Shown piece by piece: positions 53,501 to 62,827 of a stretch of DNA of 64,000 bases. The stretch is from Sphingomonas pruni NBRC 15498 (GTDB taxonomy: Bacteria; Pseudomonadota; Alphaproteobacteria; Sphingomonadales; Sphingomonadaceae), in the NCBI RefSeq assembly GCF_001598455.1, contig NZ_BCYZ01000010.1:1-64000 (forward strand), written 5' to 3'. Each line of letters opens with the position of its first letter. Position 1 is the stretch's first letter. The notes under the pieces are model-generated. The model worked only from the letters and a program-made list of their open reading frames with translations. It did not search any database and was not told the DNA's origin. Made by a program: the position numbers and the translations under genes.

Positions 53501-54853
53501 ATGAAGCTGATCGCCGCCGCATTGCTCGCCCTGACTGCCATCGTCGGGTCGGCCGCGGCACCGGCCGCAGATACGCCGCGCGAATGGGTCGACGCCAAGA
53601 CCGGGCACCATGTCGTCCGAATCTCGACCGGTCCCGGCATGTCGAGCCTCTATTTCAATCAGCAGGCCTTCACCCCGCAAGGGGACAAGATGGTCATCTC
53701 GACGGCGCAAGGGATCGCTGCGGTCGATATGAAGACGTGGAAAATTTCACCCATCGTCATCGGCAAGGGACTGCAATTGCTGTTCACCGGCCGCAAGACG
53801 CGCACCGTCTATTATTCGACGCGGGGCCGCTCGATCGACGGCGCCGGTGCGGCGGACCGCGATGGCCAGACTGGCCCGATCGAGGTCTGGGCGGCGGACA
53901 TCGACAGCGGAAAGACCCGGAAGATCGCGGACGTACCGGCTGGCGGCATCGCCACGATCAACGCCGATGAAACCTTGCTGGCCGGAGCGGTGACCGAACG
54001 GGCGATGCCGCTTCAGCCGGGCGCGGCCGGGCGTGACTCCCGTTTCGACCAGGCGGCCTATGCCGCCAACGGCCCCGACGGCAAGCCGTTGACGTTCGCA
54101 GAGGCCAAGGAAGTACGGCTCAACGAACGGCTCGAAGCCAAGATACCGATGGAGATATTCACCATCGATATCCGAACCGGCGAGCGCAAGAGGGTGGTCG
54201 CGTCGACCGACTGGCTCAACCACCTTCAATTCTCGCCCACCGATCCTGGTCTGCTGATGTTTTGCCATGAGGGCCCCTGGCACAAGGTCGACCGGATCTG
54301 GACGATCAGGACCGACGGCACCGGCCTGACCAAGATCCATAGTCGTACGATGAACATGGAAATCGCCGGACACGAATTCTGGTCACCCGACGGCAAGACC
54401 ATCTGGTACGACCTGCAAACGCCGCGCGGCGAAGTTTTCTGGCTCGCGGGATACGATCTCGCGACGGCCAAGCGGCGCTGGTACAAGGTCGACCGCAACC
54501 AATGGTCGGTCCATTACAATATCTCGCCCGACCAGACCCTATTCTCCGGCGACGGCGGTGACAGCGAAATGGTCGCGCACGCGCCGGACGGCAAATGGCT
54601 GTATTTGTTTCGCCCCAAGGCAATTCCCGATGTCGCGGGCATCCATGCGTCGGGCTCAGAGGCGCTAATCGCGCCCGGCACATTAGAGGGCGAGAAGCTC
54701 GTCGACATGTCCAGGCAGGATTATCGGCTGGAGCCCAACGCCCGTTTTTCACCCGACGGCAAATGGCTGATCTTCCGCTCGAACATGGAAGGTGAGCCGG
54801 GAATCTACGCGGTCGAGATCGCCCGCTCGGGAGTGACGAAGCGGCCCTCGTGA
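53501..54853 (+). CDS. ogl: Oligogalacturonide lyase (PL22)
   Basis: The 450-residue protein has a signal peptide (KLIAAALLALTAIVGSAAAPA) and a seven-bladed propeller with PL22 hallmarks: STDWLNHLQFSPTDPGLLMFCHEGPWHKVDRIW, GHEFWSPDGKTIWYD, and NQWSVHYNISPDQ. The His/Gln residues in these blocks form the metal site. It cleaves small oligogalacturonides by beta-elimination. The predicted export places it in the periplasm, unlike the cytoplasmic enterobacterial Ogl. The ATG at 53,501 starts a good signal peptide. Confidence 0.85.
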   Translation: MKLIAAALLALTAIVGSAAAPAADTPREWVDAKTGHHVVRISTGPGMSSLYFNQQAFTPQGDKMVISTAQGIAAVDMKTWKISPIVIGKGLQLLFTGRKTRTVYYSTRGRSIDGAGAADRDGQTGPIEVWAADIDSGKTRKIADVPAGGIATINADETLLAGAVTERAMPLQPGAAGRDSRFDQAAYAANGPDGKPLTFAEAKEVRLNERLEAKIPMEIFTIDIRTGERKRVVASTDWLNHLQFSPTDPGLLMFCHEGPWHKVDRIWTIRTDGTGLTKIHSRTMNMEIAGHEFWSPDGKTIWYDLQTPRGEVFWLAGYDLATAKRRWYKVDRNQWSVHYNISPDQTLFSGDGGDSEMVAHAPDGKWLYLFRPKAIPDVAGIHASGSEALIAPGTLEGEKLVDMSRQDYRLEPNARFSPDGKWLIFRSNMEGEPGIYAVEIARSGVTKRPS

Positions 54854-55025
54854 CTATGGGCGGTGCTGGTGATGTGCTGTGTGGTCGGTCACGCCGGTCC
54901 CTTTCTCTTCCGTTTCGAGCTTCGGACAGCTAGTGAAAGGGCGGGGAGGAAACTATCTCGTTCCGCGACCCTCAGACTAATCAGCATTCACCAGTGCGCC
55001 AACGTTAGCGCGGAGATAGAATTCG

Positions 55026-55811
55026 ATGTCGAAAGATACTGACGTCAAGGATCCCTACGCTTCGTTGAAGGGCGCTCAATCGTTGATGCGCGCGTTGGAC
55101 ATTCTCGACCAAGTAATCAACGGCCCGGTGAAATCGGCGGACTTGGCGCGAAATCTCGATCTCACGCGATCGACGACGCATCGACTTGCCCAGGCCCTGA
55201 GGGCGCGCGACTATCTTGCGATCACCCCGGACGGATATTCGCTGGGTCCGAAGCTTCTCCAGCTCGGATCGATGGCGCAGGAGCAGACCGATTACGTGCG
55301 GGTCGCCAGGCCGCATCTCGAAGCGCTTTCGGCGGAAACCGGATATTGCGTGTTTCTCGGCAAGCGCGAGGGCGACTGGTCTCGCCACCTCGATCGGGTG
55401 ACCGGGCGGCAGCGGCTGCGTGTGGCGACGGCACCCGGGGACCGGCGATTGATTGTCGAAACCGGCATCGGCAAGGCGCTGCTGCTCGACCAATCGGAAG
55501 ACTCGCTCACCAAATTGTTCCAGGCCGAAAAGCCCGACGCCAGCGCGAAGAAGCTGAAAGAATGGCTCGACGCGATGCGCGAGAACAAGGCGCGCGGTGT
55601 GGTGCTGCACGAGAGCGAAGCCGGCGATTTCGTTCGGTCCGTCGCTGCGCCGGTGCGGAACGACAAGGGCAACATCGTCGTCGCCATCAGCATCGCCGGA
55701 GCGGCCGCCTATCTGACGGACAAGGTCCTCGACGAGCTCGCCGCCCCGGTGAAAGCGGCGGCAGCGAGCATCGGTGCCTCGCTTGGATATAGAGCGTCCA
55801 CTTCCGACTAA
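55026..55811 (+). CDS. IclR-family regulator (KdgR-like)
   Basis: The 261-residue protein has the IclR winged helix (SLMRALDILDQV, LARNLDLTRSTTHRLAQALRARDYL) and effector domain (YCVFLGKREGDW, RLIVETGIGKALL, GDFVRSVAAPVRND). IclR/KdgR proteins control pectin and uronate catabolism in proteobacteria, and it sits between oligogalacturonide-lyase and RG-I genes. It probably regulates this locus; the effector is unknown. Confidence 0.88.
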   Translation: MSKDTDVKDPYASLKGAQSLMRALDILDQVINGPVKSADLARNLDLTRSTTHRLAQALRARDYLAITPDGYSLGPKLLQLGSMAQEQTDYVRVARPHLEALSAETGYCVFLGKREGDWSRHLDRVTGRQRLRVATAPGDRRLIVETGIGKALLLDQSEDSLTKLFQAEKPDASAKKLKEWLDAMRENKARGVVLHESEAGDFVRSVAAPVRNDKGNIVVAISIAGAAAYLTDKVLDELAAPVKAAAASIGASLGYRASTSD

Positions 55812-55848
55812 GCCCCGGTGTCAGTAGAGCGGAAATAGGCGTCGCTCA

Positions 55849-57759
55849 TCACGGGTTCGGCATGGTGAACAGCCGGTCATAATCGCGCCAATGTGCATTC
55901 ATGGTGCGGACCTTTTGCCGCAGCACGGATTGGAAATTGGGGCCTAGTTTCATGATCGTCTCCTCGCCGTTGCTGGCGGCGAGATCGAGCAGCGGGCGGC
56001 TGCTGCTCGACATCAGCTTGTCGAGCGCCACCGCCGTATCGATCTCGCGTCGCGCGGTGTTGATCATGTCGGCGCGCGCCCAATCGCTCTGTGTGCCCAG
56101 GACCGGATGGGCTTCGGGTTTTGCGTTCAGCGCCGTGACACGGTCCAGCTGGGCCTGATAGCCGACCATGTCGTCGGCCGACTGCAACAAATAGCCGAGT
56201 GCATGAACCCTCTTGCTCGTGAGCCGCCAATAGTCCGCAGCGTCGGACGTGGTTGCGGAGGCGGCGAGGGTGTCGAAATCCTTCTGCGCGCGTCGGACGC
56301 GCGGCATGGAGATTTCGATGGCGCGTTGGAACAGCAGGTGCGCGCCCCATCCTTCGTACATGCGCATTGCCTGGATGTCGGCCAGATTGGACGCCGATTC
56401 TTCGGTTCCGGCCTGAAAGAGAAAGCGGCGATAGCCGGCCTTTTCGGCGTCGGTCAGCTCGGCCGGGATCGGCACCATCGGCCGTTCGATCCAGCGATTG
56501 AGCACGTGGCCCATGCGCAGCATCGGACCGAAGTCGAGCACGTCGAGATATTTGCGGACATCGTTGAGCGCGCTCCAGGCATCGATCAGCGTGTCGGCCT
56601 GGTTGTCGCCCACTTCGGATGCTGCGAAGCGGCGTAGCGCCGAGAGCCGCTCGGCCGTCGTCGCCATCGGCTGATCAGCGGTCGACTTGAACAATCGGAA
56701 GGCGAAATCCTCGCTTTCGCGATCGCCGAGCAGATAGGCCTTGTGGGTACCGCTCGACCTGGGGATTGGATCGAAACTCGGAACGACGAGCCCGACGACC
56801 GGAGAGAACGCGCCGTCGTCGATTCTGGTGATGCCGGTCTCGAACGGGCGTCCGTCAGGGCCTTCCTTGCCGTTTACGGCGAGATCGGTCGGGAGCTTGC
56901 GCTGGATATTTTCGAGCACGTCCGGACCGAAGGTGGGGATCATCCAGGGCCGTGGCGGTATCTGATTGACGTTGATGCGGATCCGGTGCCCCGACGTGGC
57001 TGCCGCCTGCTGAATGTTGCTCATGAAGCCGACCACTCTGTCGGCGAGCGGCACGTCGCGGTTTTCGGGTACGCCATTCGCGCCGGGATACAGGCCAGGC
57101 GCCCAATCGAAGCCCGACCCGGCGTCGGTCGTGACCCACAGAAACGTCTCGATCTGCGGGCATGCCGACAGGAGTGCATTGGTCGACTCCCGATACATCG
57201 CCAGCACATCGGGATTGGCCACGTTCGGTGCGAAATAGACCTTCTTCGATCGCGTGACCTGGTCGATGCGGGGGCCGCGATATTCGGGATGGGCGGCGAA
57301 GAACGCCTCGGGCAGGACGCCGGGCTCGTTCGCGCTCCAGATCGCTTTCAGATCGTATTTGCCGAGAATGCGGCAGCGCTCCGCAACGATGCGCTGGACG
57401 CGCGCCGCATAGGCCACGTCCATGAACGGTCGGACCGCCTCGGGCGGGAATATCTTGAACAAGGTGGCGTGGTGCGCGAACCACGCCGGATAGGGATCGT
57501 CGGCGTCCAATTCCCAATAGGCGATCGGAAGCCCTTCGGTGACGACTACCTCCGTCGCACCCAATTCGCGCGCCATCCTGGCGCGGCGGTCGAAGTCGGC
57601 GAGATCGTCGGCATCCCGGCTCGCCATCGAAGCGCCGGTCGACTTTTCCCTTGAGGTGGCGATTTTTCCGGCTGCGACGGCGGGCGTAGCGACCATCGTC
57701 GGCGCGAGCACCGCAAGAAGGGACATCGTCACGGCGCGCCACGTCGGCAAACGTCTCAT
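55849..57759 (-). CDS. Secreted putative glycosidase of the pectin locus
   Basis: A 636-residue exported protein (signal LLAVLAPTMVATPAVAAG). The first half looks like a TIM barrel with LPIAYWELDADDPYPAWF, LKAIWSANEPGVLPEAF and IETFLWVTTDAGSGFDWAPG. The NEP triplet recalls the acid/base motif of clan-A glycoside hydrolases such as alpha-glucuronidase-like families. The second half is helical. I do not recognise the family. It follows the PL26-like gene after 55 bp on the same strand, so action on an RG-I fragment is a reasonable guess. GGAG precedes the ATG at 57,759. Confidence 0.6.
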   Translation of the reverse strand: MRRLPTWRAVTMSLLAVLAPTMVATPAVAAGKIATSREKSTGASMASRDADDLADFDRRARMARELGATEVVVTEGLPIAYWELDADDPYPAWFAHHATLFKIFPPEAVRPFMDVAYAARVQRIVAERCRILGKYDLKAIWSANEPGVLPEAFFAAHPEYRGPRIDQVTRSKKVYFAPNVANPDVLAMYRESTNALLSACPQIETFLWVTTDAGSGFDWAPGLYPGANGVPENRDVPLADRVVGFMSNIQQAAATSGHRIRINVNQIPPRPWMIPTFGPDVLENIQRKLPTDLAVNGKEGPDGRPFETGITRIDDGAFSPVVGLVVPSFDPIPRSSGTHKAYLLGDRESEDFAFRLFKSTADQPMATTAERLSALRRFAASEVGDNQADTLIDAWSALNDVRKYLDVLDFGPMLRMGHVLNRWIERPMVPIPAELTDAEKAGYRRFLFQAGTEESASNLADIQAMRMYEGWGAHLLFQRAIEISMPRVRRAQKDFDTLAASATTSDAADYWRLTSKRVHALGYLLQSADDMVGYQAQLDRVTALNAKPEAHPVLGTQSDWARADMINTARREIDTAVALDKLMSSSSRPLLDLAASNGEETIMKLGPNFQSVLRQKVRTMNAHWRDYDRLFTMPNP

Positions 57760-57814
57760 CCTTTCACTCCAAATATGCCTCGCGCCTTCCACAGCCCCAG
57801 GCGTCCGCGGCGCC

Positions 57815-60529
57815 CTAGTCGCGGCCGGAATCGCGCAGCCGCCGGCGTCCGGGGGCGTCGGGTGCGACGATCGGCACATGGTCGAGCGCGTCGGGGATCA
57901 GGGCCAGGCATTGGATCGCCGCCAGTCCCCATTGCGCCGAGGCGTTGGTCGATACGCCCGGCCATTCGAGCACGCCATCGACCATGTGCCGCGGATCGCG
58001 CGGCCATGTTCCGAGACCGGCGTCGCCCGACAGGAACTCGCCGGCCGCGCGCGTCGCCAGCGCTGCATCCTTCTCCTGAAACGCCGCATAGGCGGTCAGG
58101 CGCGAATGTCCTTCGCGCAGGTTGCGCGGCCCGAACGGCGGTCCGAACTTCGCCAGATATTCGGCCTGCGGCGCGTTGTACCAACGGCAATATTCGAGCC
58201 AGGCGGCGCGATAGGAAGGGACGTCGAGGAGGCGCAGCAGTTCCGCACTGACTTCCACCGCTCCGAACACCGCATTGAGATGGGAGAGGCCGATGCCGCG
58301 CTTCTGGTCGACGAAACGTCCCGTTGCCAGTTCGAACGGCGCGCTGCCGGTCATCCAGCCGTGCGGCAGGCGACCGATCGTCTCCAGCCCGGCAACGATG
58401 CGATCGCGCCACTTGGTGTTTCCCGTCCGCTCCCATTCGGTCAGCCAGGCGGCGGCGAGGGGGCACCAAGTGGTGCCGAACGTCATCTCGATCGTGCCGG
58501 GGGGCAATTGCAGCTTCTTGGCGCCGGGGACCTTTCGCCCGATCTCGACATCGATCAACGCGTGATCGGAGGTGACGAGCGCGCGCATCAGGTCGCCGAC
58601 CCGATCATCGGCGGTCAGATAATAAAAAATCCGGCGATAGGTGGCGTTGCTGACACGCGGTTGCTTCGAACTGTCACCCCAATGTTGCACCCCATGGCGC
58701 GTGCCGAGACCGGCGAACCGGCCGGTGTGATAGACGTCGACTTCGCTGGTGTGCCGCGTCATCGCTTCGGCCAGACGCCAGGTTTGGGCGTCGCCGGTCC
58801 GAAGCGCCTGATACCACAGCCACAGGTCGGTCGAGAGCTCGCTATTGTCCCAGGCGAAACCGCCAATGTCGTAGCGCCAGCGATGGCGGTCGCTGTCATA
58901 GGTGTGCATCACGTCGCCATGGTTCCAGAAGCCGTACCAGGAGCGGCGGTCGACCTCCCCGGCGTAGAAATCGACCAGATTGGACAGCTGGTTCTCGATC
59001 GCGGTGCGATTGGGAGTCGAGCGGTCGGGAAGGCCGTAATCGGCGAATATTCCGGCGGCATGGAGGTGGCCGGGCGCGGCCATCAATTGTGGCGGTTGCG
59101 CCTGAAAAGCAGACATCGCCGCCAACGTGTCATGATCGGGCGTGGCGGGCAGCGCCCACAGCATCAATTCGTTGGTGCGCGCAATGCCAGAGGCGTCGTC
59201 CCAGCCGGGCTCGTAATCCTCATAAGTGACCGACAGTCCCTCATTCTGCGCGTCGTACCCCTCCATTCCCATCGTGCCGTGATAGGGGCGCAGATCCATG
59301 GCGGGCGCCTCGGGCGACCAGAGCCAGGCGGTCAGCTTTGCGGTGTCGCCCGTCGCGCCGTCGATATGCAGCGCGGTCGGATGGCGTTGCCAGAAATAGC
59401 GCACGCCGATCGCGGCTCCTCCCTCCGGCCCGCCGACATAAGCGAGGCCAGGCGCGCGCCGCCCTTCCGCGGCGTCGATCCGTCCCTGATCCTGCCCGGT
59501 GCGCTTGGTCAGCGCCCAGCCATTGGCGGTCGGCTGCTCCAAGCGGAAGTCGCCCCAGGCGGGAACGCGCTCTAGCGTCGCGCGGACCGCATTGGCCATG
59601 CGGTCGAGCGAGGGTACCGCGCGGCCCGCTATCTGGGCGTCCCGAAACGCCTTGCCGGGGTCGCGGCGCAATCCGGTCAGCGGGCGAACTGCCTCGACGA
59701 ACATCTGGCCGTCGGTTGCGACGCGGACATGACGATCGTGAAGCTCGCCGCGCATCGGGACTGCCGCGCTTATGCCGAGCGAGGAAACGAAGTCCTTGCT
59801 CGCGCTGCCATCGAACACCACCGAGTGGACGACGCGCAGGCCGGTCGACCCAGCATAAGCGTAGAGGCGGACAGTGAACGGCATCCAGGCGCGCTCGCCC
59901 GACACATGGCGACCATCGATCCGCACCACCGCGCGAACCGGGCCGCGCTGCTCGATCGTCACCGTGTCGATCCGACCGGTGAACGGCGTATCGGCGCCAT
60001 GGAGTGGTTCGGTGCGCGACGATCCGACCAATGAGACGGGGCCGAGCACCGTCTTGCCGCCCTGCGTCGCCGATCGGATCAGCGCATCGCCGCTCTTCGC
60101 GATTTCCCAGGCGAGGTTGCCAACGCGGATCGTGATTGTGGCTGCGTTGTCGGCGACTGCAACAGGCTGGGTCGGCGGGACAGGCCGGCCGAACGTGACG
60201 GTCAGCGCGTCCGGCGACAGGTCGGCCGGGATCGCGTGCGCAGTCCACTTGAGCGACCCATCGGGCCAGGTCGCGGTGATCCAGGTTTGCGATGGTACCG
60301 GCTTTCCCGCGCCATCGAGAACGGTCAGCGGCGTATCGCGCTTGACGGTTCCGCGCGGCCAGGCGACGCCAAAGGTCTGGCCGCCATGCATGATGGGGGC
60401 TTGCCCGTCGATCCAGCGCACCGGCGCGGGGGCGACGCTGGGGCGCGCAGCGTCAAGTCTGAACGGAAGCAAGGTCGTCGCGCCTGCCAACAAGCCGGCC
60501 TTCAGCGCTTCCCGACGGCTCAGATGCAT
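57815..60529 (-). CDS. Tat-exported PL26/YetA-like putative rhamnogalacturonan lyase
   Basis: The 904-residue protein begins with a twin-arginine signal (HLSRREALKAGLLAGATTLLP). Three regions follow. The first is a beta domain (RWIDGQAPIMHGGQTFGVAWPRGTV, PVPSQTWITATWPDGSLKWTAHA). The second is a central beta-sandwich (GPVRAVVRIDGRH, RLYAYAGSTGLRVVHSVVFDG). The third is a helical-barrel C-terminal part (SWYGFWNHGDVMHTYD, HWGDSSKQPRVSNATYRRIFYYL). This order matches exo-rhamnogalacturonan lyase-like (PcRGLX/PL26) and Bacillus YetA proteins as I remember them. It would act in the periplasm on the RG-I backbone. GGAGAGAG precedes the ATG at 60,529. Confidence 0.65.
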   Translation of the reverse strand: MHLSRREALKAGLLAGATTLLPFRLDAARPSVAPAPVRWIDGQAPIMHGGQTFGVAWPRGTVKRDTPLTVLDGAGKPVPSQTWITATWPDGSLKWTAHAIPADLSPDALTVTFGRPVPPTQPVAVADNAATITIRVGNLAWEIAKSGDALIRSATQGGKTVLGPVSLVGSSRTEPLHGADTPFTGRIDTVTIEQRGPVRAVVRIDGRHVSGERAWMPFTVRLYAYAGSTGLRVVHSVVFDGSASKDFVSSLGISAAVPMRGELHDRHVRVATDGQMFVEAVRPLTGLRRDPGKAFRDAQIAGRAVPSLDRMANAVRATLERVPAWGDFRLEQPTANGWALTKRTGQDQGRIDAAEGRRAPGLAYVGGPEGGAAIGVRYFWQRHPTALHIDGATGDTAKLTAWLWSPEAPAMDLRPYHGTMGMEGYDAQNEGLSVTYEDYEPGWDDASGIARTNELMLWALPATPDHDTLAAMSAFQAQPPQLMAAPGHLHAAGIFADYGLPDRSTPNRTAIENQLSNLVDFYAGEVDRRSWYGFWNHGDVMHTYDSDRHRWRYDIGGFAWDNSELSTDLWLWYQALRTGDAQTWRLAEAMTRHTSEVDVYHTGRFAGLGTRHGVQHWGDSSKQPRVSNATYRRIFYYLTADDRVGDLMRALVTSDHALIDVEIGRKVPGAKKLQLPPGTIEMTFGTTWCPLAAAWLTEWERTGNTKWRDRIVAGLETIGRLPHGWMTGSAPFELATGRFVDQKRGIGLSHLNAVFGAVEVSAELLRLLDVPSYRAAWLEYCRWYNAPQAEYLAKFGPPFGPRNLREGHSRLTAYAAFQEKDAALATRAAGEFLSGDAGLGTWPRDPRHMVDGVLEWPGVSTNASAQWGLAAIQCLALIPDALDHVPIVAPDAPGRRRLRDSGRD

Positions 60530-60738
60530 CTCTCTCTCCATCAACGGCTGATGTCGGCGACCCTATGGGTCACGGGGCGTGCCCCGAAGGGCGTGCGTGC
60601 CAGCCGGATTATGCCCATCGCCTCATCGCCCCTTTGCTTTCCACGCTGTTGTCGCGTGTTTGTTCTATTAGGTCGCCTAGCATGTCCCGAAATATAGAAG
60701 CAATGTCTACATATTGGGAAAAATTGTAGCAAAATATC

Positions 60739-60750
60739 GCAACCGGTTGC
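60739..60750. promoter_or_regulatory. LacI-type operator palindrome
   Basis: GCAACCGGTTGC is a perfect 12-bp palindrome with the AACCGGTT core favoured by many LacI/GalR sugar regulators. It lies in the 271-bp gap between the divergent PL26-like and acetylesterase genes. A CTACA...TGTAG dyad stands just upstream. No LacI-type gene is present in the window. Confidence 0.45.
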
Positions 60751-60800
60751 GGCTTGTAGGACGTGGTCGCATAATGCGGCACAAAGCAGCGAAGGAGAGA

Positions 60801-61604
60801 ATGATGCGGGTGTCCAGCGTGCTGATCGGGGCGGCAGCCATGTTCCTGGCAGCAAATGTGCAGGCCTCGTCGCCAGCGCCGATGCGCATCTTCATCGCCA
60901 GCGATTCGACCGCACAGGATTACAAACCGGACAGATATCCGCAGTCTGGATGGGGCACGATGCTGCGGTGCGCGGTGGATCCGGGCGTGACGATCGAGAA
61001 CCGCGCGATCGGCGGGCGCAGTACCAACAGCTTCATTCGCGAAGGCCGGCTCGACAAGATCGCCGCCGATCTGAGAAAGGGCGACACCCTGCTGATCCAG
61101 TTCGGCCATAACGATGCCAGCATCGACAAGCCGGAACGCTACACGACGATCGAGCAATATATCGCCAACCTTCACCGTTTCCTCGACGTGGCGAAAAAAG
61201 CGGGGGCGAAGGCGGTGATCCTGACCCCGGTCGCACGCCGCGATTTCAAGGAGGGCGTCGAGCAGCCGAGCTTCCCCGCTTATGCCGACGCCGCGCGTCG
61301 CGTGGCGAAGGAAACGCACACGCCGTTGATCGATCTGGGCAAGAGCTCGCAGGCGATGGTCCAGGCGCTCGGTCCGGAGGCCGCCAAGGGTTACTATCTG
61401 CATTATGACGGCGCGGCAGGGGCACCGGGTTATCCCAACGGCGTATCCGACGACACGCATTTCAGCGAGGTCGGCGCACGCCATATCGCCGACTTGGTGG
61501 CGACGAGCCTCAAGGCGCTGCGCTTGCCGATTTCGAAGCGCGTGACGCCGCACACCCCGGCGCTGACCCGCAATATTCCGGTGGGCGGGCCGTCATGCGT
61601 CTGA
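60801..61604 (+). CDS. Rhamnogalacturonan acetylesterase (SGNH)
   Basis: The 267-residue secreted esterase (signal VLIGAAAMFLAANVQAS) has the SGNH blocks: ASDSTAQDY with the serine nucleophile, NRAIGGRST, QFGHNDAS and SDDTHFSEVGARHIA with the Asp-His pair. This spacing fits the RGAE (CE12-like) family that deacetylates galacturonate in RG-I so that lyases can act. AAGGAG precedes the double ATG. The stop overlaps the second acetylesterase start by 10 bases. Confidence 0.85.
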   Translation: MMRVSSVLIGAAAMFLAANVQASSPAPMRIFIASDSTAQDYKPDRYPQSGWGTMLRCAVDPGVTIENRAIGGRSTNSFIREGRLDKIAADLRKGDTLLIQFGHNDASIDKPERYTTIEQYIANLHRFLDVAKKAGAKAVILTPVARRDFKEGVEQPSFPAYADAARRVAKETHTPLIDLGKSSQAMVQALGPEAAKGYYLHYDGAAGAPGYPNGVSDDTHFSEVGARHIADLVATSLKALRLPISKRVTPHTPALTRNIPVGGPSCV

Positions 61605-62827
61605 TCGCAATCGTCGCGATGATCGCCGCCGCGACGATCCAACCGGCTAGCGCTCAGGTCCGCCGCTTTGCGCTGGGAATTACGCCGGCATCCCCCGATA
61701 CCGTTACGGTCGCTCCAGGGCGCGCCTATGCGGAGGGATATGGCTATGAGATGGGCAGCGACCGGTTGTTCTCGGTCGCGGCGGCACCGGGCAATTACCG
61801 CGTGACGGTGACGATCGGGCTACCGAACATAGCGACAGAGACCACGATCAAGGCAGAGTCGCGCCGCCTGATGGTCGATGCGCTGAAGGTCGCGGCCGGA
61901 CGCCATGTGACCGTCAGCTTCATCGTCAACGTGCGCAATGCCAACCTAGTGCCGCCGCCGCCCAATGCGCCCGGTGGATCCCGAGTACTGCTGAAGCCGC
62001 GCGAACAGGGTTCGTTCAGCTGGGACGACAAGCTGACACTCGAGATACTCGGCGAGCATCCCGGCGTGACGGCCATCGCGGTCGAGCCGGTGACCGTGCC
62101 GACCGTGTTCCTGCTCGGGGACTCGACCGTCACAGACCAGCCGGCCGAGCCGGCTGCCAGCTGGGGACAGATGCTTCCCGCCTTATTCGCGCCCGACATT
62201 GCCATCGCGAATCACGCCGAAAGCGGCGAAACGATGAAGTCATTCATGACCGAGTTGCGCCTCGCCAAGGTGCTCGAGCTTGCCAGGCCCGGCGACTGGG
62301 CGTTGATCCAGTTCGGCCATAACGACCAGAAGGCGAACTGGCCGCAAACCTATGCCGCGGCCGAGACGACTTATCGCGATTATCTGCGCGCCTGGATCGC
62401 AGAGTTCCGCAGGCGCGGTGTTACGCCGGTACTGGTCACCTCTCCCGAGCGGCGTTTCTGGGCGGGTACGAAAATCCGTCCGACCCTGAGCGATTATGCC
62501 GCAGCGGTGAAGGCGGTCGGCGCCGAACTCGATGTGCCGGTGATCGACCTCAATACGATGAGCATGGCCTTTTATGAGGCGCTGGGGCCTGATCGGGCAC
62601 CGATGGCCTTCAATGACAATGGCAAGGATGCGACGCATCATGACAATTATGGCGCCTGGGTGCTGGCGCGGAGCGTGGCGAAGGGAGTGGCGGATGCGAA
62701 ATTATCCTTGGCGCGGCATTTGAAAACCGACCTGCCGCCGTTCGATCCGTCACGTCCGCCCGATCCGTCCGGCTTTCGTCTGGCACCCAGCATCGCGCAC
62801 GACACGCGCCGTCCGGACGGCAATTGA
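61595..62827 (+). CDS. Rhamnogalacturonan acetylesterase with N-terminal carbohydrate-binding-like domain
   Basis: After a signal peptide (LIAIVAMIAAATIQPASA) comes a ~130-residue beta domain (GRAYAEGYGYEMG, FSVAAAPGNYRVTVTIG) of the malectin/CBM type seen in such esterases. A CE12-like SGNH domain follows: FLLGDSTVTDQ, NHAESGETMKSF, FGHNDQKANW and DATHHDNYGA. The 410-residue protein overlaps the previous esterase gene by 10 bp and the next by 1 bp. Two esterases in a row suggest different acetyl positions or oligomer sizes. Confidence 0.85.
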   Translation: MRLIAIVAMIAAATIQPASAQVRRFALGITPASPDTVTVAPGRAYAEGYGYEMGSDRLFSVAAAPGNYRVTVTIGLPNIATETTIKAESRRLMVDALKVAAGRHVTVSFIVNVRNANLVPPPPNAPGGSRVLLKPREQGSFSWDDKLTLEILGEHPGVTAIAVEPVTVPTVFLLGDSTVTDQPAEPAASWGQMLPALFAPDIAIANHAESGETMKSFMTELRLAKVLELARPGDWALIQFGHNDQKANWPQTYAAAETTYRDYLRAWIAEFRRRGVTPVLVTSPERRFWAGTKIRPTLSDYAAAVKAVGAELDVPVIDLNTMSMAFYEALGPDRAPMAFNDNGKDATHHDNYGAWVLARSVAKGVADAKLSLARHLKTDLPPFDPSRPPDPSGFRLAPSIAHDTRRPDGN

